From Thermalbibacter longus (GTDB lineage Bacteria > Chloroflexota > Chloroflexia > Thermomicrobiales > Thermomicrobiaceae): DNA of 64,000 nt. This document shows, in pieces, positions 1-8,105 of this stretch. Numbering within the stretch: position 1 is the first letter of the stretch; each line of letters starts with the position of its first letter. Made by a program: the position numbers and the translations under genes. The notes under the pieces were generated by a model. It was not told the origin of the DNA. It searched no databases and was given only the letters and a program-made list of their open reading frames with translations. Location of the stretch: assembly GCF_023806485.1 (NCBI RefSeq), contig NZ_JAMSLR010000004.1, positions 329,136 to 393,135 of the forward strand, written 5' to 3'.

Positions 1-636
1 TCGTCCGGCCGGGCGCTGCTGTTCGAGGCTAGTGTCGGAGGCGGCATCCCGTTGATGGCTAGCTTGCGCCAGATCCTGGCGGTCAACCGAATCACCCGGA
101 TCCGCGGCATCGTCAACGGCACCACGAACTACATTCTGACGCAGATGGCTGAGCGGGGAGCCACCTACGCCGAGGCTCTTCGGGAGGCCCAGCAGCTCGG
201 CTACGCTGAGCCCGATCCGACAGCCGATGTCGAGGGTTACGACGCGGCCTACAAGCTGGCCATTCTGGCCTCGCTGGCGGCCGGGAGGCACATCCGGCCT
301 GAACGGGTCGACCGGACCGGGATCACAGGGGTGACACCGGAGCAAGTGGCCGAGGCGGGGGCGCGGGGTGGAGCGATCAAGCTGATCGCGGGCGCGGAGC
401 TGGACGCTGAGGGGTGGCGGCTGCGCGTCGGGCCGGAGTTCGTGCCCGGCGATCACCTGCTGGCGCATGTGCGCCTCAACTACAACGCGATGGAGATCAC
501 CGGCGATCGTGTGGGGCCGGTAGTGCTCTACGGCCAGGGGGCCGGGCCTCAACCGACTGCCAGCGCGATCGTCAGCGACATCGTCGACGCCGTCCGCTTC
601 GGGGCGGTCCTCACACCTGAGATCGCACCGGAATAG
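1..636 (+). CDS. hom: Homoserine dehydrogenase, C-terminal part (5' end outside window)
   Basis: Homoserine dehydrogenase reduces aspartate semialdehyde to homoserine, the branch point to methionine and threonine. The reading frame is open from base 1, so the NAD(P)-binding N-terminal domain lies upstream of the window and about 211 residues remain. The retained part begins with EASVGGGIP, followed by the family signature GIVNGTTNYILT, and then LGYAEPDPTADVEGYDAAYK with the conserved acidic and lysine residues of the substrate site. The protein ends soon after the catalytic fold, so there is no C-terminal ACT regulatory domain. It converges on metX, the next enzyme acting on homoserine, with a gap of only 26 bases. 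Confidence 0.93.
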   Translation, partial: SSGRALLFEASVGGGIPLMASLRQILAVNRITRIRGIVNGTTNYILTQMAERGATYAEALREAQQLGYAEPDPTADVEGYDAAYKLAILASLAAGRHIRPERVDRTGITGVTPEQVAEAGARGGAIKLIAGAELDAEGWRLRVGPEFVPGDHLLAHVRLNYNAMEITGDRVGPVVLYGQGAGPQPTASAIVSDIVDAVRFGAVLTPEIAPE

Positions 637-662
637 CCAGCGGTCGCCCCGGATGAGCGAGG

Positions 663-1778
663 TCAAGGCTGGTCGAGGAACTCCTGGATGACCGGGCCGA
701 TCTGGTCGAAATCCTTGAGGAAGGCGTCGTGCCCGTTCGGCGAGTCGAGCTCCCAGTACTCGGCGTCCTTACCGAGACGTCGCAGCCGCTCGACCAGGTC
801 GCGCACCTGGGCCGGCCAGAACAGAATGTCGGAGCTGATCCCGATACCGAGCAACCGGGCTCGAATCCGAGCGAGCCCGGCGTCGTACCCACCGCGGCCT
901 CGACCGAGATCGTGAGAGTCCATAGCCCGAGTCAGGTAGAGGTAGCTGTTGGCGTCGAAGCGACGTACCAGCTTCTCGCCCTGGTAGTGGAGGTAGCCCT
1001 CGACATCGTAGCGGCAGAGGAATTCCGGCCAGGCCGTGTAGCGCGCCTCCTCGCGCCGGTTGAAGCGGGCGGTCATGAGCTCGTCGGACTGGTAGGTGAT
1101 CACGCCGAGCATCCGGGCAATGGCCAGGCCGGTCGCCGGCCCCTCGCCGTCCTCGTACTCGCCGTTCTTCCAGGCTGGATCGAGCATGATCGCCCGCCGC
1201 TGCACCTCGTTGTAGGCGATGCCCTGGTCGCTGAAGCGGCCACCGACCGCGATCGGGATCACGCGCTCCACGCGCTGCGGGAACATCGCCGCCCACTCCA
1301 GCGCCTGCATGCCGCCGAGCGAGCCCCCGAGCACGGCGTGCAGCCGCTCGATGCCGAGGTAGTCGAGGAGGCGGGCCTGCGCGGCCACGATGTCGCGTAC
1401 GGTGATGTACGGGAAGCGGAGATTGTAGCGGTGACCTGTCTGCGGGTCGATCGAGCGCGGGCCGGTGGAGCCGTAGCAACTGCCGAGGATGTTGGGGCAG
1501 ATCACGAAGTACCGGTCGGTATCGATGGGACAACCCGGGCCGACCATAGGATCCCACCAGCCCGGGGTGTCTCCGGGAAAGTGCGGCGTAACGTGGCTAT
1601 TTCCGGTGAGCGCGTGAGCGATCAGCACCACATTGTCACGCCGCGGGCTCAGCGTGCCCCAGGTCTCAAAGGCGATCTCGACCACCGGGAGCACTGCCCC
1701 GTGCTCGGTGACGAAGGGGTGCTCCGGCGTGGCGATCCTGGCGATCTGAACGGTACAGGGGGCGGTGGTTACGGTCAT
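663..1778 (-). CDS. metX: Homoserine O-acyltransferase (MetX family)
   Basis: Transfers an acyl group (acetyl by family convention) to homoserine in the first committed step of methionine synthesis; cytoplasmic alpha/beta hydrolase fold. The 371-residue length is typical. Visible features are HALTGNSH near residue 55, the nucleophile elbow GGSLGGMQ with Ser143, the catalytic Asp307 in SSDILF and His340 in NGHDAF. The ATG has a GGAGGG ribosome-binding site eight bases upstream. The gene lies downstream of a SAM-I riboswitch and intrinsic terminator, so it should be switched off when SAM is plentiful. Acetyl versus succinyl specificity cannot be decided by eye. Its neighbour across the convergent end is homoserine dehydrogenase. 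Confidence 0.93.
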   Translation of the reverse strand: MTVTTAPCTVQIARIATPEHPFVTEHGAVLPVVEIAFETWGTLSPRRDNVVLIAHALTGNSHVTPHFPGDTPGWWDPMVGPGCPIDTDRYFVICPNILGSCYGSTGPRSIDPQTGHRYNLRFPYITVRDIVAAQARLLDYLGIERLHAVLGGSLGGMQALEWAAMFPQRVERVIPIAVGGRFSDQGIAYNEVQRRAIMLDPAWKNGEYEDGEGPATGLAIARMLGVITYQSDELMTARFNRREEARYTAWPEFLCRYDVEGYLHYQGEKLVRRFDANSYLYLTRAMDSHDLGRGRGGYDAGLARIRARLLGIGISSDILFWPAQVRDLVERLRRLGKDAEYWELDSPNGHDAFLKDFDQIGPVIQEFLDQP

Positions 1779-1924
1779 TCGTTCGACCCTCCGGCTCCGT
1801 GGCGGCCTCCCCTGGCCGCGCGTCTTTCCCTAGGAAAGCCATTCTTTGCGTGAACGCTCTCCCCCGAGCGGCGCACCGTCGCGCCGCTCTCGAAGGCCGC
1901 TCAGTTGTCCGGTGTGGAGGGATC

Positions 1925-1949
1925 AAAAAACCTCCACGCAAGGTGGAGG
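1925..1949 (-). terminator. Intrinsic terminator of the metX SAM riboswitch
   Basis: Read on the minus strand, CCTCCAC pairs with GTGGAGG around a five-base loop and is followed by six T residues. It sits 15 bases after the aptamer's closing helix, as expected for the expression platform of a transcriptional OFF switch. Confidence 0.9.
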
Positions 1950-1964
1950 GCTTCTCACTTACCG

Positions 1965-2067
1965 CGCTCATCGTGCGGAGCTCCGCTCCGCCGGCATTGG
2001 CACCTGGCGCATGCGCGCTGGTTGCCGGGCTTCCTCGGGCCGTTCCCTCCACCACTCTGGATGAGCG
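1965..2067 (-). promoter_or_regulatory. SAM-I (S-box) riboswitch upstream of metX
   Basis: On the minus strand the closing helix P1 is CGCTCATC (2067-2060) with GATGAGCG (1972-1965). Between them run the S-box core blocks in order: AGAGTGGTGGAGGGA (2058-2044), GAAGCCCGGCAACC and GGTGCCAATGCC. These match the conserved positions of the SAM-I aptamer, including the k-turn and pseudoknot segments. Bound SAM should stabilise P1 and let the downstream terminator form, stopping transcription before metX. Confidence 0.95.
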
Positions 2068-2095
2068 CCGGCGTTCTCTTGCGTTGTTGCTGCCG

Positions 2096-2124
2096 AAGAT
2101 AGCATCTTTTCCGGCTCGTGTCAA
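2096..2124 (-). promoter_or_regulatory. Promoter of the SAM riboswitch-metX transcript
   Basis: TTGACA (2124-2119), a 17-base spacer ending in TGC, then TATCTT (2101-2096). Transcription would start about 20 bases before the aptamer. This is one of the best sigma-70-type promoters in the window. From here to the RNase H-like gene (2125-2360) I see no gene or clear signal. Confidence 0.85.
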
Positions 2125-2360
2125 GGGTTTTCACGGCGATGGGAGCGACAGTCTTGCTCGTTGTATCGCGTCCTGTTCCATCGCCGCTAGCAAGCGCGGA
2201 ACCAAAGCCCCGCGCTCAGTTCGAACGCTGGCAGAAGCTATCTCGGGAACCATCTCACGGCCGGGGCAGTAGAGAACGACGACCGGGCGGCAGTTTCGGG
2301 GCTGGGCAAGGACCGGCCGACTCGCACTGGCAAGAAAGGATTCCCGCCCGCACTTCTTGG

Positions 2361-2786
2361 CTAGTGGCCGAGCACGGCGACGATCTCCCGGCGTGGCCTC
2401 CAGGAGATCTCGACCCGGCCGAAGCGCTGGAGCAGGGCGCGCGCCCGCTGGTACAGCGGCTTGAGGTGAGGCTGGCGAACCCTCCATCGCCCGCTCATCT
2501 GCTCGGCCATGAGCTGGCTATCGGTGACGATGGCGAGCGAAAGCCGTTCTGGCGACCAGCCGTGCTCCAGCGCATGGGCTAGAGCGGCTTCTAGGGCTGC
2601 GATCAGCGTACGGTATTCGGCCTGGTTGTTGGTGACCTGGTCGCCGAACTCCAGCCGCACGATCTCCTCGTGCCCCTCGCGATCGGCGAGTCGAAAGCTC
2701 CCGTAGCCACGACCGGGGTTGCCGAGCGAGCCACCATCCACGAGCAGGCTCAGATCTGCTCGAGAATCCGATCTCTCCGTCATCAC
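2361..2786 (-). CDS. RNase HI-family protein with a short C-terminus
   Basis: RNase H-fold protein of 141 residues, expected to cut the RNA strand of RNA-DNA hybrids. Three catalytic acids are visible: Asp17 in LLVDGGSLGNPGRGYGS, Glu57 in NNQAEY and Asp89 in IVTDSQLM. The usual C-terminal helix carrying the fourth acid (an AD.LA-type motif after W.PR) is absent; the frame stops at ...IVAVLGH. Another frame runs on past this point into ARPLAKK, so a frameshift or a genuinely shortened protein are both possible. ATG codons at 2786 and 2783 are equally good starts. It follows the EF-G-like gene on the same strand after a hairpin-rich gap. Confidence 0.8.
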   Translation of the reverse strand: MMTERSDSRADLSLLVDGGSLGNPGRGYGSFRLADREGHEEIVRLEFGDQVTNNQAEYRTLIAALEAALAHALEHGWSPERLSLAIVTDSQLMAEQMSGRWRVRQPHLKPLYQRARALLQRFGRVEISWRPRREIVAVLGH

Positions 2787-2816
2787 AGGGATACCCTTCG
2801 TTCGACGCGCAGCCGC

Positions 2817-2864
2817 CTGCGCAGACTGCGCAGCAACCGAACGGGCGCGGAGTGCCCGCGCCCG
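2817..2864 (-). repeat. Two tandem GC-rich hairpins between EF-G-like gene and RNase H gene
   Basis: The first is CTGCGCA/TGCGCAG around three bases (2817-2833). The second is CGGGCGCGG/CCGCGCCCG around five bases (2842-2864). Neither has a T-run on either strand, so a factor-independent terminator is not demonstrated; they may act as an mRNA 3'-end stabiliser or a weak terminator after the EF-G-like gene. Confidence 0.5.
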
Positions 2865-2891
2865 GTGAAACGAAAGCAGGAGTCGCGCCGC

Positions 2892-4967
2892 TCAGCTCGC
2901 GGCCGCCTGGCGCGCTTTGGTCTCAGCGATGACCTGCTCCGCGAGGTGCTGCGGTACTGGCTGGTAGTGACTGAACTCGACCGTGAACGTCCCGCGGCCT
3001 TGCGTCAGCGAGCGCAGATCGGTGGCATACCGCTGCAGCTCGGCTGCCGGCACCAGGGCCTCGATCGTGGTCGTGCCCTGGCCTCCCGGCGTCATGCCCT
3101 GCACCTGGGCCCGCTTGCCGTTCAGATCACTCATGACATCACCGGTGAACTGGTCGGGCACGGTCACGCGCAGCCGCATGACCGGCTCGAGCAGGATCGG
3201 CTTGGCCTGGAGCGCCCCCTTCTTGAACGCCTGGGCGGCCGCGATCTTGAACGACATCTCCGAAGAGTCGACGGAGTGATACGAGCCGTCGACCAGCGTC
3301 ACCTTCACGTTGACGACTGGGTAGCCGGCCAGCACACCTTCCTCCATCGCCTCCCGGACGCCCTTCTCGACCGCCGGGATGAACTGCTTGGGCACGACTC
3401 CGCCGACGATCGTCTCGTGGAACTCGAAATCTGCGTCCGGCAGCGGCTCGATGTCGAGGAAGACGTGCCCGTACTGGCCATGGCCGCCGGTCTGCTTCTT
3501 GTGCTTGTACTCCACCCGCCGCACCGGCACTGAGATGGTTTCGCGGTATGGGATGCGCGGCAGGCCGAACTCGACGTTGACGCCGAACTTCCGGGACATC
3601 CGCTCGAGCGCGATCTGGACGTGCGACTCGCCCAGGCCCGAGATCAGCGTCTCGCCGGTCTGCGGTTCGCGACCGATGTGGAGTGTCGGGTCTTCATCGA
3701 GCAGTCGCTGGAGCGCGCTTCCCATCTTGTCCAGGTCGCTCTTGGTCTTGGGCGCGACCGCGACGGTGTAGGCAGGGGCCGGGAACTGGATACCCGGTAG
3801 AACGATCTGCCGCGTCGGCTCGCAGAGCGTCTCGCCGGTGTGCGCGTGCTGCAGCTTGGCGACTGCGCCGATCTCGCCTGCCGGGAGCTGGCCGACCGGG
3901 ATCTGCTCCTTGCCCCGCACGACGAAGAGCTGGCCGATCCGTTCCGTCTCGCCACGCTGGGCGATGAGTACCTGTGAGTCAGAGCGCATCGTCCCGGAGT
4001 AGACCCGGAAATAGGACAGCTTGCCGACGAACGGGTCGGCGATGGTCTTGAAGATCAGAGCCGCCAGCGGGCCATTCGGGTCGGGCCGCAGCTCGATCTC
4101 TTCCCCGCCGGGGGAGGCTGCCGTTACCGGCCGCGGGGCCGGGAAGTAGTCGACGATGGCGTCGAGCAAGGGCAGTACACCCTTCAGGCTGGTTGCTGCG
4201 GCGACGAACACCGGCGTGAGGTCGCCGCGGCCGAACGCCGTGCGGATCCCGGCCCTCAACTCCTCGACGCCGATCGCCTCTCCCTCGAGGTACCGCACCA
4301 TCAGATCGTCATCACATTCACACACGCGCTCGATGAGCTGGGTACGGTACGTATCGACCGCATCTGCCAGCTCGGCGGGGACATCGGCCGGCTGGAGGTC
4401 GCCATTACTGCCGAAGAGGTAGGCCTGCCCGCTGACGAGATCGACCAGCCCGCGGAAGTCTTTCTCCTGGCCAATCGGCATCTGTACCGGCACGACGGAG
4501 GCGCCGAAGATCTCCTGTGCCCGGCTCAGGCTGGCAGCGAAGTTGGCGTTCTCACGATCCAGCTTGTTGACCAGCAGTGCCCGGGGCAGCCCGGCCTCGG
4601 CGGCGTACGACCACATCTGCTCGGTGCCGACCTCGACACCGGCCGACGCGTCCATCAGGATTAGAGCCGCGTCGCTCACGCGCAGTGCCGCCTTGACTTC
4701 ACCGAGGAAGTCGAAGTAGCCGGGGGCGTCGAGGATGTTGAGCTTGTGCTCGCGCCACTCGATCGGGATCACGCTGGTCGAGATCGAGATGCCGCGGCGG
4801 TGCTCATCGGGGTCCCAGTCGGAGACAGTCGTGCCGTCCTCGACCCGTCCCATCCGGGAGATGGCACGGGTTGCGAACAGCATCGCCTCGGTCAACGATG
4901 TCTTCCCGGCTCCGCCGTGGGAGAACAAGCCAACGTTGCGCAATCGATCAACCGGATAGGTCTTCAC
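2892..4967 (-). CDS. EF-G-like translational GTPase (EF-G-2 type)
   Basis: 691-residue translational GTPase with the full EF-G architecture: G domain to about residue 280, domain II near 300-385, then domains III-V with the domain IV segment RVEYKHKKQTGGHGQYGHV. The G1 loop is HGGAGKTS (17-24) and G4 is NKLD (134-137). G3 reads DAPGYFDF (80-87), so the catalytic histidine of canonical EF-G (DTPGH) is tyrosine at position 84. That combination is seen in the secondary EF-G group (EF-G-2-like), not in the main translocase. A standard fusA, usually next to the str operon, is presumably elsewhere. The exact role is unknown. It is divergent from the M42 peptidase gene. Confidence 0.85.
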   Translation of the reverse strand: MKTYPVDRLRNVGLFSHGGAGKTSLTEAMLFATRAISRMGRVEDGTTVSDWDPDEHRRGISISTSVIPIEWREHKLNILDAPGYFDFLGEVKAALRVSDAALILMDASAGVEVGTEQMWSYAAEAGLPRALLVNKLDRENANFAASLSRAQEIFGASVVPVQMPIGQEKDFRGLVDLVSGQAYLFGSNGDLQPADVPAELADAVDTYRTQLIERVCECDDDLMVRYLEGEAIGVEELRAGIRTAFGRGDLTPVFVAAATSLKGVLPLLDAIVDYFPAPRPVTAASPGGEEIELRPDPNGPLAALIFKTIADPFVGKLSYFRVYSGTMRSDSQVLIAQRGETERIGQLFVVRGKEQIPVGQLPAGEIGAVAKLQHAHTGETLCEPTRQIVLPGIQFPAPAYTVAVAPKTKSDLDKMGSALQRLLDEDPTLHIGREPQTGETLISGLGESHVQIALERMSRKFGVNVEFGLPRIPYRETISVPVRRVEYKHKKQTGGHGQYGHVFLDIEPLPDADFEFHETIVGGVVPKQFIPAVEKGVREAMEEGVLAGYPVVNVKVTLVDGSYHSVDSSEMSFKIAAAQAFKKGALQAKPILLEPVMRLRVTVPDQFTGDVMSDLNGKRAQVQGMTPGGQGTTTIEALVPAAELQRYATDLRSLTQGRGTFTVEFSHYQPVPQHLAEQVIAETKARQAAAS

Positions 4968-5090
4968 GACAACCCCCCGCCTAGCCCATACCGGCTCGGC
5001 CGCCCGCCTGGGCGGCTACGGTTAGCCTCTCATGGGGTGACCGCTTCCTCCACACGTCTAACCCCTGATGCTTCGCAGCCTGCACCGCGT

Positions 5091-5096
5091 ATTATA
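5091..5096 (-). promoter_or_regulatory. Probable -10 element for the EF-G-like gene
   Basis: Minus strand reads a perfect TATAAT (5096-5091) in the gap between two divergent genes. No convincing -35 is seen at the right distance, so this is a partial promoter call. Confidence 0.4.
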
Positions 5097-5135
5097 GCCC
5101 GCTGAGTGGCGGCGGCGACGAAGAGGGAACAGAGG

Positions 5136-6251
5136 ATGGGAGAAGAGACGGTGGCACTCAAGCGGCGAATCCGCGATCTTACGCTCGAGCTCGCCGCGAT
5201 CGACGGGGTCTCCGGCCATGAGCAACCGGTTGTCGCCCGGCTCGTCGAGTTGCTCCGGCCGCTGGTCGACCGGCTCGAGGTGGATAGCTACGGGAATCTG
5301 TTCGCCACGCGCATCGCGCGTGAGCCGGCGCCCCACCTGATGGTGTCAGCGCACTCCGACGAGATCGGCCTTCTGGTCAAGAGCATCGAACCCGATGGCT
5401 TCCTCCGCTTGGAAAAGGTAGGCGGGGTAATCGAGAGCCTGCTGGTCGGCCGGCACGTGCGCGTGCGGGGATATCGGGGCGTCATCGGCGTGAAGGCGGG
5501 CCACTTGCAGACGCCCGAGGAGCGCAACCGGGTACCCGGGCTGCGCGAGCTATACGTCGACCTGGGTTTCGACACCGCCGAGGCGGTGCGCGCTCTCGGC
5601 ATCCGCGTGGGCGACGCGGTAGCCTACGACGAGCCGGTCGAGGAGCTGGCAAACTCCGACCGGATCTCAGGCAAGGCGCTCGACAACCGGGTGTCCTGCG
5701 CTGTGCTCGTGCTCCTGTTGGAGCGGCTGGCCGGCGTTGAATTGCCCTGCACGCTGACGGCGGTCGTTACCGTCCAGGAAGAGGTGGGGCTGCGCGGCGC
5801 GCAGATGGCGACCTACCGTCTGGCTCCCACGGCTGCCATCGTGGTGGACACGATCCCGGCGGGTGGAACACCCGACGTCGACTATTATCGGGATCTCGGG
5901 ATCAAGATCGGGGCTGGGCCGGTGCTGGCACTGGCGAGTGGCATGGGGAGCACGCATGGCCACCTGGCCAACCCGGCGATGCGCGACTTCCTTCTGGGTG
6001 TGGCCGAGGAAGCGGGGGTACCGATCCAACCAGCGCTCTTCCCTAGGAGTACCTCCGACGTCGCCGCCGTCCATCTGGTACGGGGAGGCATTCCGGCCGG
6101 GGTGGTGAACATACCGCGCCGCTACGCGCATAGCCCGGTGGAGACGCTGGACCTGAACGATGTGTCCGCGACGCTGGCCCTGCTCGAGGCTGCTGTCCAG
6201 CGCTTCGACAGCGAGGTGAGCCTCGACTTCCTGGCAAGCGAGTGGGGCTAA
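5136..6251 (+). CDS. M42-family metallo-aminopeptidase
   Basis: Cytoplasmic dinuclear-metal aminopeptidase of the M42 (glutamyl aminopeptidase/endoglucanase M, TET) family, trimming peptides from their N-terminus. The metal ligands and catalytic acids of the family can be read in order: AHSDEIG, GKALDNR, EEVGLRGA (general base Glu and ligand Glu), VVDTIPAG and RYAHSPVE. Length, about 371 residues, is standard. The chosen ATG has GAGGG eight bases upstream; a GTG thirty bases earlier (5106) is in frame but has no ribosome-binding site. It converges on the phosphoesterase gene with five bases between stops. Confidence 0.9.
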   Translation: MGEETVALKRRIRDLTLELAAIDGVSGHEQPVVARLVELLRPLVDRLEVDSYGNLFATRIAREPAPHLMVSAHSDEIGLLVKSIEPDGFLRLEKVGGVIESLLVGRHVRVRGYRGVIGVKAGHLQTPEERNRVPGLRELYVDLGFDTAEAVRALGIRVGDAVAYDEPVEELANSDRISGKALDNRVSCAVLVLLLERLAGVELPCTLTAVVTVQEEVGLRGAQMATYRLAPTAAIVVDTIPAGGTPDVDYYRDLGIKIGAGPVLALASGMGSTHGHLANPAMRDFLLGVAEEAGVPIQPALFPRSTSDVAAVHLVRGGIPAGVVNIPRRYAHSPVETLDLNDVSATLALLEAAVQRFDSEVSLDFLASEWG

Positions 6252-6256
6252 GCCTG

Positions 6257-6994
6257 TCAGAGGGTCTCCCAATCGGCTGCCCACCACTCGGCGTGGGGCA
6301 TACCGCTGGCGAGGGCTGCTGCAATCACGGTCCTCGCGTCGACGGGCACGCGGCGCAGCTCGATCCCCAGCGCTCCGGACTGCCAGCGGATGAGCGCGTA
6401 CTCGGCCCAGGCTGGGTTACGTACCGTACCCGTCTGCCGGTCGACCTGGAAAGGCAGGCCGACGCTGCCCGGGTTGAGCAGGATTAGCTCGCCGAAGCGG
6501 CGCAGCAACTGCTCGTGCGTGTGCCCGCAGGCGACGATCGTTGCCTGGACTCTGTCGAGCATCGCGCCGAGTTCGGCGTCTGGCGTGGCCGAGCGCATCG
6601 CCTCCGTGTTGGAGCGGGGCGAACCGTGGCAGCAGAGGAGCACCGTCCGCTTATCGAGCGGGATCTCGATCGTCGAGCGGAACCCGCGCAGGTAGTCTAG
6701 ATGCTCAGGGCCGAGCTGCTCCCGACACCAGGCGTCGATCTCCTCGATCTTGGCGGTCACTTCGTCCGGGTTCGGGGAGAACTGCGGTGTCAGCAACCAC
6801 TCGTCAGCGTTGCCCAGGACGACCGGGCAGCCGGTTGCCCGCAGCAGCGCGATGGCCTCGCGTGGCTGCGGCCCGGTGGCTGCCACGTCTCCGAGGCAGA
6901 CGACTCGATCTGGTCGCTCGCGCTCCAGCTCTGCCAGTACGCGCTCCAGCGCGACCGCGTTGCCGTGAATATCGGCGATGAGGGCGATCAACAA
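6257..6994 (-). CDS. Calcineurin-like metallophosphoesterase (YfcE/MJ0936 type)
   Basis: Small phosphodiesterase of the calcineurin-like superfamily, about 245 residues. All five metal-binding blocks are visible: DIHGN at the N-terminus, GDVAATGP, GNADEW, CCHGSP and GHTHEQ, then the closing NPGSVGLP typical of the YfcE/MJ0936 subgroup. Substrate is unknown. I prefer the TTG at 6994 because AGGAGG lies seven bases before it; the ATG at 7012 has that same ribosome-binding site inside its coding region. It is on the same strand as coaX, about 70 bases downstream, so the two may be cotranscribed. Confidence 0.87.
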   Translation of the reverse strand: MLIALIADIHGNAVALERVLAELERERPDRVVCLGDVAATGPQPREAIALLRATGCPVVLGNADEWLLTPQFSPNPDEVTAKIEEIDAWCREQLGPEHLDYLRGFRSTIEIPLDKRTVLLCCHGSPRSNTEAMRSATPDAELGAMLDRVQATIVACGHTHEQLLRRFGELILLNPGSVGLPFQVDRQTGTVRNPAWAEYALIRWQSGALGIELRRVPVDARTVIAAALASGMPHAEWWAADWETL

Positions 6995-7064
6995 CGTCTG
7001 CCCTCCTCGCATTGCGCAAGCCGAATCCTGGCAACGGCGAGCGGCTGCCGGGGAGCCGCGCCGG

Positions 7065-7865
7065 CTAGCTCCGGGCCGCTACTGACCCGCTCGCCCGCTG
7101 GGCAGCCACCCGATCGTGGATGAGCCTCAGGCCGATCAACGTCAGATCGGGCTCGTAGCGTTCGATCTCCGGGATTAACGGGGCCATCAACTGGCCGAGC
7201 CCGCCGGTGGCGACGACTCGTGGCGGCGATGGCAACTCGGCGCTGATACGACGGATCAGTCCCGAGACCAGGTCGGCGTAGCCGAGGACGGTGCCGGCTT
7301 GCAGGCACTCGATCGTGTTCCGCCCGATCGCTCGTCGCGGTGCTTTCAGCTCGACGCCCACTAGACGGGCCGCGCGGCTGACCAGCGCGTCGAGGGCGAC
7401 CGCCACGCCCGGCGCGATGGCCCCGCCGATGTAACCCCCCTCCGGGCCGACGACGTCGAAGTTGGTACCGGTGCCGAAATCGATCACCACCGACGGCGCG
7501 CCGAAGAGTTCGAAAGCCGCGACGGCGTTGCAGATCCGGTCGGCGCCGACTTCGGCCGGGTAGTCGGCCAGGATGGGGAAGCCGAAGTCGAGCGCTCCGT
7601 TGACCACTAGCGGCTCGACGCCGAGCCGTGCCCGCGCCATTTCGGCCAGCGCGGTCGTCAGCGGGGGCACGACGCTCGCGAGCGCGATCGCGTTCACCTG
7701 GCGCAGGTCGAGGCCCTCGTCAGCGGCGAGCGTCGTCAGCACCGCCCACCACTCGTCCGGCATCCGGTCGCGCACGGTTGCGAGGCGCCAGCGGGCACGG
7801 ATCTCGTCGCCCGCGAACAGGCCGAAGACGACATTCGTGTTGCCCACATCGATCGCCAGGAGCAC
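7065..7865 (-). CDS. coaX: Type III pantothenate kinase
   Basis: Phosphorylates pantothenate in the first step of coenzyme A synthesis; ASKHA-fold enzyme of the CoaX type, insensitive to CoA feedback as a family. The N-terminal phosphate loop AIDVGNTNVVFGLF, the ADRICNAVAA segment, the FGTGTNFDVV block followed by YIGGAIAPG, and the C-terminal ATGGLG are all present. The GTG at 7865 has GGAGGG five bases upstream and gives 266 residues, the family size; the open frame extends further upstream to 8039 without recognisable protein. It is divergent from ppc across a 240-base gap that has a TACAAT (7951-7946) on this strand but no clear -35. Confidence 0.92.
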   Translation of the reverse strand: MLLAIDVGNTNVVFGLFAGDEIRARWRLATVRDRMPDEWWAVLTTLAADEGLDLRQVNAIALASVVPPLTTALAEMARARLGVEPLVVNGALDFGFPILADYPAEVGADRICNAVAAFELFGAPSVVIDFGTGTNFDVVGPEGGYIGGAIAPGVAVALDALVSRAARLVGVELKAPRRAIGRNTIECLQAGTVLGYADLVSGLIRRISAELPSPPRVVATGGLGQLMAPLIPEIERYEPDLTLIGLRLIHDRVAAQRASGSVAARS

Positions 7866-8105
7866 AGCGGCCCTCCAGTGTCCGAGGTCATGGGCACAGG
7901 CTGGGACTTCCGCTTTACGGCCCGGAACGACACAGCTCTGCCTGCATTGTACTGGAGATTCAGTCCCGCGTGCCGCTGCCACTTTGCCCGCGCTTTGTCG
8001 CCGGATGGCCTGAGGTGGTACGCTCGTCGAGCACACCACAACGGCAAGAGTTCTGTGCCGCCGGGAGACGAATCGACTTGCGCTTCACATGCGATCAAGG
8101 GTGGA

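Noticed and set aside
729..1853. 374-codon plus-strand open frame opposite metX
   Set aside because: It is the antisense shadow of metX in GC-rich DNA, with no family motifs and no ribosome-binding site.
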